Shown piece by piece: positions 18,624 through 27,208 of a DNA stretch of 64,000 bases. Positions within the stretch are counted from its first letter, which is position 1; every line of letters starts with the position of its first letter. The stretch comes from Saprospiraceae bacterium (GTDB lineage Bacteria; Bacteroidota; Bacteroidia; Chitinophagales; Saprospiraceae): positions 173,705 to 237,704 of the forward strand of contig JANQPA010000077.1 in NCBI GenBank assembly GCA_028285545.1. Reading direction: 5' to 3'. The notes below the pieces were generated by a model. That model saw nothing but the letters and a program-made list of their open reading frames with translations. It searched no databases and had not been told where the DNA came from. Made by a program: the position numbers and the translations under genes.

Positions 18624-20677
18624 GATACGGCTTTTAGGTGTTTAGGTAATAAAATGATCACTTTAGTGCCTTTGCTGATTCCTTTTTCATCGAACAGGTC
18701 TACAATCTCTACTTTGGCATCTTTAATTTGTTGAATGGCCTGGATGCGCTCACTCGTTATCTTCATGCCCCAGGATTGCCATTCTATGGCTTGTTGGTTG
18801 CGCAGGGCTTTGGCCTTATCACGGCCAATACCATCATCTTCAATGAGGCATTTCAGGTTTTCTTCACCCTCGCTGCTTAAGACGATCCGTAAAGTCCCGG
18901 GCAGGCGATTCGGTTTGTTGAGAATACCATGCCAGATGGCATTTTCTACAAAAGGTTGTAAAATTAGGGAGGGCACTTTATGGGCCTTCAGATCAAGGGT
19001 TTCGTCAATTTGCCAATCTACCTGTAAGCGGTTGCCCAACCTCAGTTTTTCAAAGGTCAGGTAATCTTCAAGAATCTGTACCTCCTCACTCAATTTAATA
19101 TAAGCTTGTTTCGAACTGTTTAAAATGTTCCGGCATAAGCGACTAAACCCCACTATATATTTGGAGGCTTCTTCCTTCCGCCCCTCCATAATAAGTGAAT
19201 CGATCGCATTGAGAGTATTAGCAATGAAGTGAGAATTCATCTGTGACCGAAGGGCCTCCATGCGGTTATCAAACTGTTGCTTAAGGTTTTTAATACGTTG
19301 TTGCTGATAAACGAAAAGAGAAATCCCAGCCAAGGCAATCAGTACGGAGGTAAGGATTAATGCTAGTCGTGTTCGGCTTTGCCTGACTTTTTGGATTTCC
19401 ATTTCACTTTTTTCCCTTTGTGACTCCCGAAGCACCTCTTCAATGTCTTGCAGGGATTCGTAAATATCAAGATACCCTTGATTGATGGAAGCCATCACTT
19501 TTTTATCCTCCCTGATATTGCCCATTTCAAGGAGCTGCACCAGGCTGGTGGATACGTTCGACAAAATATTTTGATTGGCATTGTCAACACTGGCTTGTAA
19601 GGCCTGAATGTAGTAAGACAAGGCCTTGTTAATCAGTGTATCATAGGATTCAGAATCTATCTCTGGGGTATTCAAAGCTACATTTTGATGATTCGCTCCT
19701 AATTGATAATAAACCCTGGGTTTGAAGAGTGGACTTAGGGTATCAGATCGATACAAACAGGCATTGCTCTGAGTCCATTTTTGGAGATCTTTATTTTTAG
19801 TCGCTTGTTTGGCCAGATTAATGCCCCATTCCAGGTATATTTCTCCCTGCAAGTTGGAATCTTTATTCGCCAGTTGGGCCGCTTCCCGATAATAATTGGA
19901 AGAAGTATCAAACTTTCCCTGAGAGGTCGCAGAAATCGCTCGGTTGATATTAATTAAGGCCATTTTTGAGCGATTTCTTCCTGCATCCAGGGCATACTGA
20001 TCAAAGGCTTTTTGATAATAATAGGCAATGGAATCGGTATGTTTTGTTCCATAAAAGAGGTTGGCCTGAATGCGATAACCATCGCCCAGGATCTCGGCAT
20101 AGGGCTTTTGGTCTTTAAAGGAGGCCGCAAGCTTCATCAGGATTGCTATCGAATTTTGAGCGTCGTCATACTGTCCTCTGGCATATTGAATGGTAGCTAG
20201 CAGTGCGAGGCAACGGGCCTTCCAAAAGAGCCGGTTTTTTTCATCAAAAAATTCGTAAAGTCCTGCTAGTTCTTCCTGAGGTTGTTTGAGTTTATAATTC
20301 CATACATCCTTTTCATAAGAAGTAGCTACCTCCCAGTAAGCGGCTTGAGCAGCTGCTAAAGATAGGTCATTGACCTCCGTTAATTGTTGGGTCTTGAGTG
20401 CCAATGCGTAGGCCAGCCTTTTATCTTTTCCGTTGATCTGTTCGATTGTCTTTAGTAAAAAATCGACTTGAGCAGTAGGTGATCTGAATGTCTCTAACTG
20501 AGATGTGATAGAATCTGGAATAGTGAAAGCACTTTGGGTTTGATTGTTTTGAGCAAAACTGCAATAACAACTTATCCAAAAGAAAAAACAAATACCCAGT
20601 CCTTGTTGGATCACAAGAGCAGGTAGTTGTCTTTTTTGAACAGCGAAGCCTTGAGGGGTTTGATTGGCTAAGATCAT
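18620..20677 (-). CDS. LytS-type sensor histidine kinase with TPR sensor region
   Basis: A 685-residue kinase. A hydrophobic export or anchor segment (about 21-42) precedes a long TPR-like helical sensor (about 60-420), predicted periplasmic. One transmembrane helix lies at about 438-457, followed by a short coiled coil. The His_kinase domain has the phospho-acceptor His483 in NSHFIANTLNAIDS and the family helix LEDYLTFEKLRLGNRL. The ATPase has the N box (LQPFVENAIWHGI) and the G1 box (EDDGIGRDKA). It is translationally coupled on both sides: ATGA overlap with the small upstream gene and 4 bp overlap with the LytTR regulator. Confidence 0.92.
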   Translation of the reverse strand: MILANQTPQGFAVQKRQLPALVIQQGLGICFFFWISCYCSFAQNNQTQSAFTIPDSITSQLETFRSPTAQVDFLLKTIEQINGKDKRLAYALALKTQQLTEVNDLSLAAAQAAYWEVATSYEKDVWNYKLKQPQEELAGLYEFFDEKNRLFWKARCLALLATIQYARGQYDDAQNSIAILMKLAASFKDQKPYAEILGDGYRIQANLFYGTKHTDSIAYYYQKAFDQYALDAGRNRSKMALININRAISATSQGKFDTSSNYYREAAQLANKDSNLQGEIYLEWGINLAKQATKNKDLQKWTQSNACLYRSDTLSPLFKPRVYYQLGANHQNVALNTPEIDSESYDTLINKALSYYIQALQASVDNANQNILSNVSTSLVQLLEMGNIREDKKVMASINQGYLDIYESLQDIEEVLRESQREKSEMEIQKVRQSRTRLALILTSVLIALAGISLFVYQQQRIKNLKQQFDNRMEALRSQMNSHFIANTLNAIDSLIMEGRKEEASKYIVGFSRLCRNILNSSKQAYIKLSEEVQILEDYLTFEKLRLGNRLQVDWQIDETLDLKAHKVPSLILQPFVENAIWHGILNKPNRLPGTLRIVLSSEGEENLKCLIEDDGIGRDKAKALRNQQAIEWQSWGMKITSERIQAIQQIKDAKVEIVDLFDEKGISKGTKVIILLPKHLKAVS

Positions 20678-20985
20678 TTGCTTGGTTTGGTTAATTGACG
20701 CACATAGGCCAACAGTTCTTCAATTATTTTCTTCACGGCTTTTCCGGCACTCTTTTCAATTTTTTCCAAGCCCAATCCTTTAAGTTTTTTGGCGATCCGT
20801 TTAAACTCATCCCCATCAGGACGTGGTTTCTGATCGGCATTTTTAGCTTCCAGCTCTTTCTTTTCTTCAGCGGCGGCCATCGTCATCAAATCTTCGACGG
20901 TGGCCCGCAGGCTCCGGTCTTCAATACGGACTAAATGAGGCCTGAGTTGTGCTTCAAAATAAGCGGCATTCTTTGTAATAGACAT
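20674..20985 (-). CDS. Small helical protein of unknown function, first gene of the kinase operon
   Basis: A 103-residue charged, helix-rich protein with no signal peptide. Residues about 35-60 are Lys/Glu/Ala-rich, and the C-terminal half is amphipathic (FKRIAKKLKGLGLEKIEKSAGKAVKKI). I do not recognise the family. Its TGA overlaps the kinase ATG (ATGA), and a -7 element lies 33 bp upstream of its start. It therefore leads a three-gene operon with the sensor kinase and LytTR regulator, divergent from the caspase operon. It may be a partner or modulator of the kinase or proteases. Confidence 0.8.
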   Translation of the reverse strand: MSITKNAAYFEAQLRPHLVRIEDRSLRATVEDLMTMAAAEEKKELEAKNADQKPRPDGDEFKRIAKKLKGLGLEKIEKSAGKAVKKIIEELLAYVRQLTKPSK

Positions 20986-21017
20986 AATGATTTTTTTAGG
21001 GTTAAAAAATTATAATA

Positions 21018-21025
21018 CAAAGGTA
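21018..21025 (-). promoter_or_regulatory. Predicted -7 element for the small-protein/kinase/regulator operon
   Basis: On the minus strand this reads TACCTTTG, matching TAnnTTTG, and lies 32 bp upstream of the start at 20985. The opposite operon (start 21219) has no comparable box, suggesting it needs an activator. Confidence 0.45.
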
Positions 21026-21218
21026 GGCTCTAATCCTTTCTGGTCTTCTTCAAAAGGATGAATGACAGGCTTCATTTGGTGAAAGTCCAAAACTAGAAAG
21101 TAACTCGCCAAATCAAATGGCCCTTTCACTTCCAGGATGTCGGGTTTGACAATTTGATTCGATTTTTCATAATAATTAGGTTTAAACTAGTACTTTAAAG
21201 TTAACAAAAGCCTTTGAC

Positions 21219-23198
21219 ATGAAACCTGTAGGCCCCAAAAAATCTGAGTCAAAACACCCCCAAGAGGGAAAGGGCAAAATTTTTGTCTTGTCCGTAGCCA
21301 TCAATAAATATCAATCCAGAGCGGTATCCAATTTGAAGGCCTGCCTTAAAGATGCCCGGCAATTAAAGTCGACCTTACAGGATCAATTTGCAATTCCTGA
21401 TGAACATCTTAAAATTTTAAGCGATGAAACAGCTACCCGCCGAAATATCATTCAGCAATTCAGGGAGCATTTCGGTAGGCTAAAGGATGGGGATACGGCT
21501 GTTTTCCATTACAGCGGTCATGGTTCCTGGGAAGAGGCCGGTCCAGAGTTTATTGAAGCTGGGTTGGAACCGTATGGTGGCCGGAATGAGGTTTTGGTGG
21601 TGCATGATTATGGAAAAAAAGAGGTAAGGAACATTGCCGATAAAGAATTGCGATACTTAATCGCTGAGCTGCAATTGACTCGCAAGATCCATTTTGTAGG
21701 TCTGATGGATTGTTGTTTTAGTGGGACCATCTTTAGGGAAGAGGAATTAACTGCCAACATCAGAAGAACAACTTTAGATAGTACCGCTCCAAGACCATTG
21801 GATCAGTATTTGGAAGGACAATATGCCCAACAATATGCTGAAACGGGAACTTTATCTATCCCGGAGGCCAATTTTATTTTGTTTTCTGCTTGCGGCCCGA
21901 AGGAGTATGCCCTGGAAGATAAAAAGGGAGGGCTGTTTACCCAGGCATTAACAAAAGTATTCGAAAATTTGCCAAAGCAAAAATGGTCTTATGCGGATGC
22001 TTTTTTTCATATCCGCAACACCGTCCAATATCAATCCGGCCATCGACAAAACCCTTATTTTGAATATGTGGGTGAGATGAATCCCTTTCAACAGTTTTTA
22101 GGGGCTCCTATCCTGACACCTAATATATTACCAAGCTTGCACAAAAAAGGAAAAGAGTGGATCACCAATATAGGAGTGCTGCACGGTATGTCTACCAATA
22201 GTTGGGAAAAAAAATCAGTTCCGATCTTTCAAAAAAATGATTACACCAAGTCTGTAGGGCAGGCCAGTATCCAGGAAGTAGGCCTGGAACACAGCCTGGT
22301 GCAAGCCACCTTTTATAAAAAGGTTCCTAAGGACGTTACTTTACAGCTTGCCCTGCATGGTCATCCATTGCCCATTATATTGGAAGTAGCTCCAGGAGCC
22401 GAAGAAACGGCTAAGCTGTTAAGAAAGAAAATGGTGGAAAAAGGAATGGACCATCAGGCGGTTTTTCTATCTGAGGTCTCTTATCGTTTGGTGTTGAGTA
22501 TTAATACAATGGCCATTTACAAGGATGATGATTTGATCATTGGCATCGAGACAAGGGAAGCTGACTTTGCCTTAGACTTTATCATCAATCAATTGCAAAA
22601 AGTTATTCGCTGGGAACAGGTAAATCAGCTTTCTGCTCCCAAGCGATCCAGGATACCCAGTGATGCTATAGCTGTCGAGTTTTCCTGGTATCCCTTTGAT
22701 CACTCAAAGGAAAAAGCTCAAAGGGTGGAATGGAAAAATGAAGCCTCTTTTAACTCTATTTTCATTCCTTTTAGTGAAAAAACATATATTTTTTACGATA
22801 TTAAAGTTGAAAACCGGGATTTATATCCTTCCTACTGTTATTTGGTCCATCTGAGTAGGACCTTCGGGATCTCCCAAAAGCTGGAGCGTTTCATCAAACC
22901 ACTCCGCTACGAAGACCATTTAACCTATGATTCCAAAGCGAATCAAAAGGCCTTAGCCATTACCGACCAAAATCTCACAAAAACTACTGATATTTTTCTG
23001 GTTCTTTTCACTCGTGAACCCTTATACGCTCCTTTTTGGTTTGAGCAAAGTGGAATGGGAGATTTATATGGAAAAATGGTCAAATTGGATGATTTGCCGA
23101 GTGTGTTCAAGGAAGAAAAGGACTTTGGTAAAATGAAAATGAAGCCTTTAACCAATTGGACTCTAAAACGTTTGGAAGTAACTTTAGAAAGACCATGA
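21219..23198 (+). CDS. Caspase-family (C14) cysteine protease, first gene of accessory operon
   Basis: A 659-residue cytoplasmic protein. Residues about 18-290 form a caspase/metacaspase-type p20 domain. The catalytic pair is His101 in YSGHGSW and Cys166 in MDCCFSGT, with the family IFVLSVAINKYQ start strand and GLFTQALTKVF after the active site. Residues about 300-659 form a long C-terminal extension of unknown fold, rich in Lys and aromatic residues, unlike the usual repeat sensors. Its stop overlaps the next gene (ATGA), so the two caspases are translationally coupled. The role is inferred: a regulated protease in a conflict or death pathway. Confidence 0.9.
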   Translation: MKPVGPKKSESKHPQEGKGKIFVLSVAINKYQSRAVSNLKACLKDARQLKSTLQDQFAIPDEHLKILSDETATRRNIIQQFREHFGRLKDGDTAVFHYSGHGSWEEAGPEFIEAGLEPYGGRNEVLVVHDYGKKEVRNIADKELRYLIAELQLTRKIHFVGLMDCCFSGTIFREEELTANIRRTTLDSTAPRPLDQYLEGQYAQQYAETGTLSIPEANFILFSACGPKEYALEDKKGGLFTQALTKVFENLPKQKWSYADAFFHIRNTVQYQSGHRQNPYFEYVGEMNPFQQFLGAPILTPNILPSLHKKGKEWITNIGVLHGMSTNSWEKKSVPIFQKNDYTKSVGQASIQEVGLEHSLVQATFYKKVPKDVTLQLALHGHPLPIILEVAPGAEETAKLLRKKMVEKGMDHQAVFLSEVSYRLVLSINTMAIYKDDDLIIGIETREADFALDFIINQLQKVIRWEQVNQLSAPKRSRIPSDAIAVEFSWYPFDHSKEKAQRVEWKNEASFNSIFIPFSEKTYIFYDIKVENRDLYPSYCYLVHLSRTFGISQKLERFIKPLRYEDHLTYDSKANQKALAITDQNLTKTTDIFLVLFTREPLYAPFWFEQSGMGDLYGKMVKLDDLPSVFKEEKDFGKMKMKPLTNWTLKRLEVTLERP

Positions 23199-24106
23199 AA
23201 ACGAGAGATGAAATAGAGATCCCTTTTGATAATGCCTCCGCAGAGATACCAAAAGGGAAAAACTATTTGTTCATTATTGCCGTAGATGACTACCAGCATG
23301 GCATTTCCAAATTGCAAAATGCCGTACGGGATGCCCTGGCCTTTCGGCAGATTTTGCTGGAAAGCTATCAGTTTGAGTCAGAATATTGTATCACGCTAAT
23401 TGATGAGCAAGCTACCCGAACCCATTTTGATCAGCATTTTATCGAGCTCAATCGCAGGATCACTGAAGAGGACAACCTGGTCTTTTATTTCTCTGGTCAT
23501 GGCACGCATTCCAAGGAACGTCAACAAGGATACTGGCTTTTACATAATGCTGTTAAAGGCGATTATACCACCTACCTTCCCAATTTTGAGGTCATCAATT
23601 TCATTAAAAGCTGTCCGGCCCGGCATGTGTATGGGATCGTGGATGCTTGTTTTTCCGGAACACTTTTCCGAAACGCTGAACCAGAACCGCCCAGTCGATT
23701 GTATCATTACCGGTCGAGGTATTTATTGACGGCTGGCAGGGAAGAAAAAGTGCTGGATGGCCCAATGGGCAAAAACAGCCCTTTTGCCGATACACTCTTA
23801 CAGCAACTCAAAGATCCTAATCAAAAAAGTATTTGGGGCGTCGACCTGGCCAGGAAGGTACTGAAATTCATCCAATACCAAACCAACTTGCAAACCCCCA
23901 GAGGCGATTACTTGAAAGATGTTCAACATGCGGGTGGTGAGATGGTTTTTTTGAAAAAAAATGAAAAACTGCCTCCACCCCCGGAAGTAAAAATTCAGTC
24001 CAAAGACATGGATACCAGAGGGCTATCTGAGAAAGGAACGACCATTGAACAGCATGCCGAGAAAATTTATAATATCGACAAAATTGACAATGCCGAATTT
24101 AACTAA
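23195..24106 (+). CDS. Second caspase-family (C14) cysteine protease with KIYNIxxID tail
   Basis: A 303-residue cytoplasmic protein starting at the ATG that overlaps the upstream TGA (ATGA). The in-frame ATG at 23156 lies inside the first caspase and is less likely. Almost the whole chain is a caspase p20-like domain with His102 in YFSGHGTHS and Cys152 in GIVDACFSGT. After a Pro/Lys linker (about 258-285) it ends in a short tail, core EKIYNIDKIDNAEF, that recurs in the next protein. The tail is a plausible docking element recruiting this protease to the adaptor or NTPase. That role is inference. Confidence 0.9.
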   Translation: MKTRDEIEIPFDNASAEIPKGKNYLFIIAVDDYQHGISKLQNAVRDALAFRQILLESYQFESEYCITLIDEQATRTHFDQHFIELNRRITEEDNLVFYFSGHGTHSKERQQGYWLLHNAVKGDYTTYLPNFEVINFIKSCPARHVYGIVDACFSGTLFRNAEPEPPSRLYHYRSRYLLTAGREEKVLDGPMGKNSPFADTLLQQLKDPNQKSIWGVDLARKVLKFIQYQTNLQTPRGDYLKDVQHAGGEMVFLKKNEKLPPPPEVKIQSKDMDTRGLSEKGTTIEQHAEKIYNIDKIDNAEFN

Positions 24107-24108
24107 TC

Positions 24109-25449
24109 ATGAACACCCCAAACGCCATACTTCAAAAAATTGATGAACAGACCCTTACCCTGCTGGTTGATGGAGAGATCAAAGAGATCCAACACCAGCT
24201 AGCGGAACTAAAGGCTTTGTTACGGGAAAAACAAGTCCATACCATCCAATATGCCGACAAGATCTACAACATCGAGCAGATCGATCAGGCCAATTTTGGG
24301 TTTGTGACCGGTAAGAAAGCATTTAATGAGCACCTGACCCGCACCATAATCGAGGCCATCCGACCGATCTGCCCACCGGCCCAGCGCTTTGCCGACAAAG
24401 TTGCCAACATCCCGGAATGGGAAAGTCAGGTGCGTATCAGCAATAAAGCCAAAGAGATCATTGCCTACAGTTTTGTGGGTGTCATTGGCGTACAACTAAG
24501 TAAACTGATGGCCATCGGAAAGGAAGACTTTTCTGAAGCCAAGCAACGGAAATACATCCAAAAGTGCCTGCAAATAGCCAGTTACAGTCTAGACCTAATC
24601 AATTTCGTACTGCTGTCCAGACTGTGGGATATCCAACAGGAAGCCTCCAAAGCATTAGATGATCAAATCCGAAAAATCATTGTCTTAAGGTTTGAAAATG
24701 CCTTTGCCCCCTCCCTCCAGGAACGGTATCAATTATTGCGCTGCCTACACATGATTTTCAGGAATCATCAAATTCCGCTTCCGATGGATGAACTCAATCA
24801 AATAAATGAATCTCTTAGGGAAGGGAGCCCCTTAGAACAGCTTATTCAAGCACTACAGTTTCTTAATGACAAGCTGGATAAAAGCCAGTACAACCTGCTC
24901 GACTGTTTTGAAGCGGAAAGACAACTAGCCTTCTTTTTTGAACACTTCGCCTTTTTGGTCAACTACAACATGGCATCCATCAAGCAGATCGGTTATCGGG
25001 AAGTACGCAATGATGATCCCGTCTATTTACACCGTTTTACTGCCCTTGGAATTGATAGCAAAGCCAATGTGGATGCCGAAAAGATCATGGGTATTAAGGA
25101 TACTGTACAAACCGATGCTGTACTTTTTTATAAAGGCAATGATTACAGCAAAAATATCAATCTGTATCCTTTTGTCCTAGATTACAACACTTTGACAGCT
25201 GAATATGGCGCTAAAGTCTGTTTTTTTCAAAGCATTCGACTAGAGGACGACAGCCTAGAATTCGTTTTTCTGGAAGACAATAGCGTAGTCAATATTGAAC
25301 AAAAAGACATTTTCCATGAGGAAATTGATCTGGGCGAGTTGATGATGGACGAAGAAAAACGAAAAGTGTACAGTCTCAACGGAGTGGTTAATGGCTTTAC
25401 CCGGGCCAAGCGAGAAATATTATCCGAATTGGACCTCAACGACCTTTAA
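24109..25449 (+). CDS. Helical adaptor-like protein carrying the KIYNIxxID motif
   Basis: A 446-residue protein that I cannot assign to a named family. Residues about 18-42 form a short coiled coil (EIKEIQHQLAELKALLRE). The motif ADKIYNIEQIDQANF (about 49-63) follows, closely matching the tail of the second caspase. The middle (about 70-320) is all-helical, with a conserved-looking AKEIIAYSFVGVIGVQLSKLMAIG core. The C-terminal 120 residues are beta-richer and end in acidic helices. It begins 2 bp after the caspase stop and ends 9 bp before the NTPase. The position and shared motif suggest it links protease and NTPase. Confidence 0.8.
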   Translation: MNTPNAILQKIDEQTLTLLVDGEIKEIQHQLAELKALLREKQVHTIQYADKIYNIEQIDQANFGFVTGKKAFNEHLTRTIIEAIRPICPPAQRFADKVANIPEWESQVRISNKAKEIIAYSFVGVIGVQLSKLMAIGKEDFSEAKQRKYIQKCLQIASYSLDLINFVLLSRLWDIQQEASKALDDQIRKIIVLRFENAFAPSLQERYQLLRCLHMIFRNHQIPLPMDELNQINESLREGSPLEQLIQALQFLNDKLDKSQYNLLDCFEAERQLAFFFEHFAFLVNYNMASIKQIGYREVRNDDPVYLHRFTALGIDSKANVDAEKIMGIKDTVQTDAVLFYKGNDYSKNINLYPFVLDYNTLTAEYGAKVCFFQSIRLEDDSLEFVFLEDNSVVNIEQKDIFHEEIDLGELMMDEEKRKVYSLNGVVNGFTRAKREILSELDLNDL

Positions 25450-25458
25450 GCCTCCGCC

Positions 25459-27198
25459 ATGCAGAAAAAATACCCTTTTAAGTTTTTAGATGCCTACACC
25501 CATGAAGATGCCGACATTTTCTTTGGTCGTGAACAAGAGGTGGATACACTTTATGAAATGGTTTTTCAGACTGACTTATTGCTGGTGTACGGAGCTTCCG
25601 GTACCGGAAAGACCAGTTTAATTCAGTGTGGATTGGCCAGTCGATTCCAATCGCATGACTGGCTGGCCTTATACATCCGTAGGAGAGAAGATTTAAATGA
25701 CTCATTAGAACGAGCCCTGGCCGATGCCGGAGGTACCCTTGACGATACGGACGATGACCTTGATTGGCTGGATGATGACTTCAGCAGCGATGGGTCCACA
25801 GCTAGTCCCACACAGTTGTCTCCTATAGCCAGACGGCTCAAGGCCATTTATTTACAACACTTTAAGCCTATTTATTTGATCTTCGACCAGTTTGAAGAAC
25901 TGTACATTCTTGGAAACAGAGAAGAGCAGGAAGCTTTTATAGAAACGGTCAAAGGAATGTTGCATGTAGAGCAACCCGTCAAACTGATCATTTCTATTCG
26001 GGAAGAATACCTTGGATATTTGTATGAATTTGAACGTAAAGTACCGGAGTTGCTTCGAAAAAAATTGCGGGTAGAACCCATGAATTTGGAAAAGGTCAAG
26101 ACGGTAGTAAAAAAAGCAGGAGCCCTCCCACAAAGTAATGTGGCCCTGACTACGGGACAAGAAGATCGTATTGCAGAAGGCATCTTTGGCAAGATACGAG
26201 GGAAGGAAAAAACATTAAGTATTCAGTTGCCTTATCTGCAGGTGTTTTTAGATAAATTGTATTTGCAGGTGACGGGGGATGAGAAAAGAGAAGCTGAAGC
26301 TATCTTCAGTCTGGAAGCTTTGAAAGAAGTGGGCGACATCGGCGATGTTTTGCGCAATTTCTTGGACGAGCAGGTACTAAAAATCGCCATGCAACAAGGC
26401 CAGGAGGCGGAGGTCATCTGGCAATTATTATCGCCCTTTGTAACCTTGGAAGGTACCAAGGAGCCTTTATCGGAAAATCAATTAAAGGACCGCTTACCGG
26501 ACTTTTCGGACCAATTGATCCACTACAGTCTGCAATCCTTTGTAAAGGGCCGGATTTTGAGATACAATGAGCAGGAAGAAGTCTACGAAGTCATGCATGA
26601 CTCCCTGGCCGGGCAAATCCATGCCCGCCGGACGGATGAGGAAATCGCCCTGCTAGAGGTACAAAGATTGGTAAAAAGTCAGACCTTATTAAATGCCGAA
26701 GCCCGGGAGTTTTTCTCAGAAAAGCAGTTGGACCTGATCGAACCCTATGTGGATCGATTGGTGCTGAGTTCGGATGAAGAGCAGTATTTGAGAGATAGTC
26801 GTGACCATGTGAAGAAGGAGAAGCGCAGACGTCGGAATCGATTGCGATGGACTGTTGTGGGGGTGATTGCAGCTTTGGTAGTTATGGGGGTATTGACTTT
26901 ATGGGCGATTGGACAGCGAAATAGTGCACGACAGTTTTCAAAAGATTTACAAGCAAAGACCAATAGCTTAAATGAGACTTTAGTTAATCTTCGATCCGAG
27001 CAAGCGGCCCGGGCGAAGATTGAATTTGAGGATTTGGAAAGTCGAGCCAAGATTATTTTGGATGTCGAAGGTTGTCCTGAGGCTATCTGGCATCAAATGG
27101 ACTCCATTGCCAGTAAATATGATTCGATTGAAGTATGGAGAAGGACAGTGGATCGTTTTAAGGTGCAGCTGGAGCGTATTCCAAATTGTTTAAACTAA
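25459..27198 (+). CDS. nSTAND-type NTPase with C-terminal transmembrane helix
   Basis: A 579-residue signal-transduction ATPase. The N-terminus YPFKFLDAYTHEDADIFFGR is typical of nSTAND1-like proteins. Walker A is GASGTGKTS (45-53) and Walker B is IYLIFDQFEEL with Asp143 and Glu146/147. A sensor-like SIREEYLG contains Arg181. A winged-helix region ends in EVMHDSLAGQIHARR (about 377-391). One transmembrane helix spans about 464-485, preceded by basic residues (KKEKRRRRNR), so the ATPase should be cytoplasmic and the last 90 residues, a coiled coil, extracytoplasmic. An acidic insert (about 92-112) is unusual. STAND proteins act as ligand-triggered switches, often in immunity. Confidence 0.9.
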   Translation: MQKKYPFKFLDAYTHEDADIFFGREQEVDTLYEMVFQTDLLLVYGASGTGKTSLIQCGLASRFQSHDWLALYIRRREDLNDSLERALADAGGTLDDTDDDLDWLDDDFSSDGSTASPTQLSPIARRLKAIYLQHFKPIYLIFDQFEELYILGNREEQEAFIETVKGMLHVEQPVKLIISIREEYLGYLYEFERKVPELLRKKLRVEPMNLEKVKTVVKKAGALPQSNVALTTGQEDRIAEGIFGKIRGKEKTLSIQLPYLQVFLDKLYLQVTGDEKREAEAIFSLEALKEVGDIGDVLRNFLDEQVLKIAMQQGQEAEVIWQLLSPFVTLEGTKEPLSENQLKDRLPDFSDQLIHYSLQSFVKGRILRYNEQEEVYEVMHDSLAGQIHARRTDEEIALLEVQRLVKSQTLLNAEAREFFSEKQLDLIEPYVDRLVLSSDEEQYLRDSRDHVKKEKRRRRNRLRWTVVGVIAALVVMGVLTLWAIGQRNSARQFSKDLQAKTNSLNETLVNLRSEQAARAKIEFEDLESRAKIILDVEGCPEAIWHQMDSIASKYDSIEVWRRTVDRFKVQLERIPNCLN

Positions 27199-27208
27199 TA
27201 ATAGTGGT

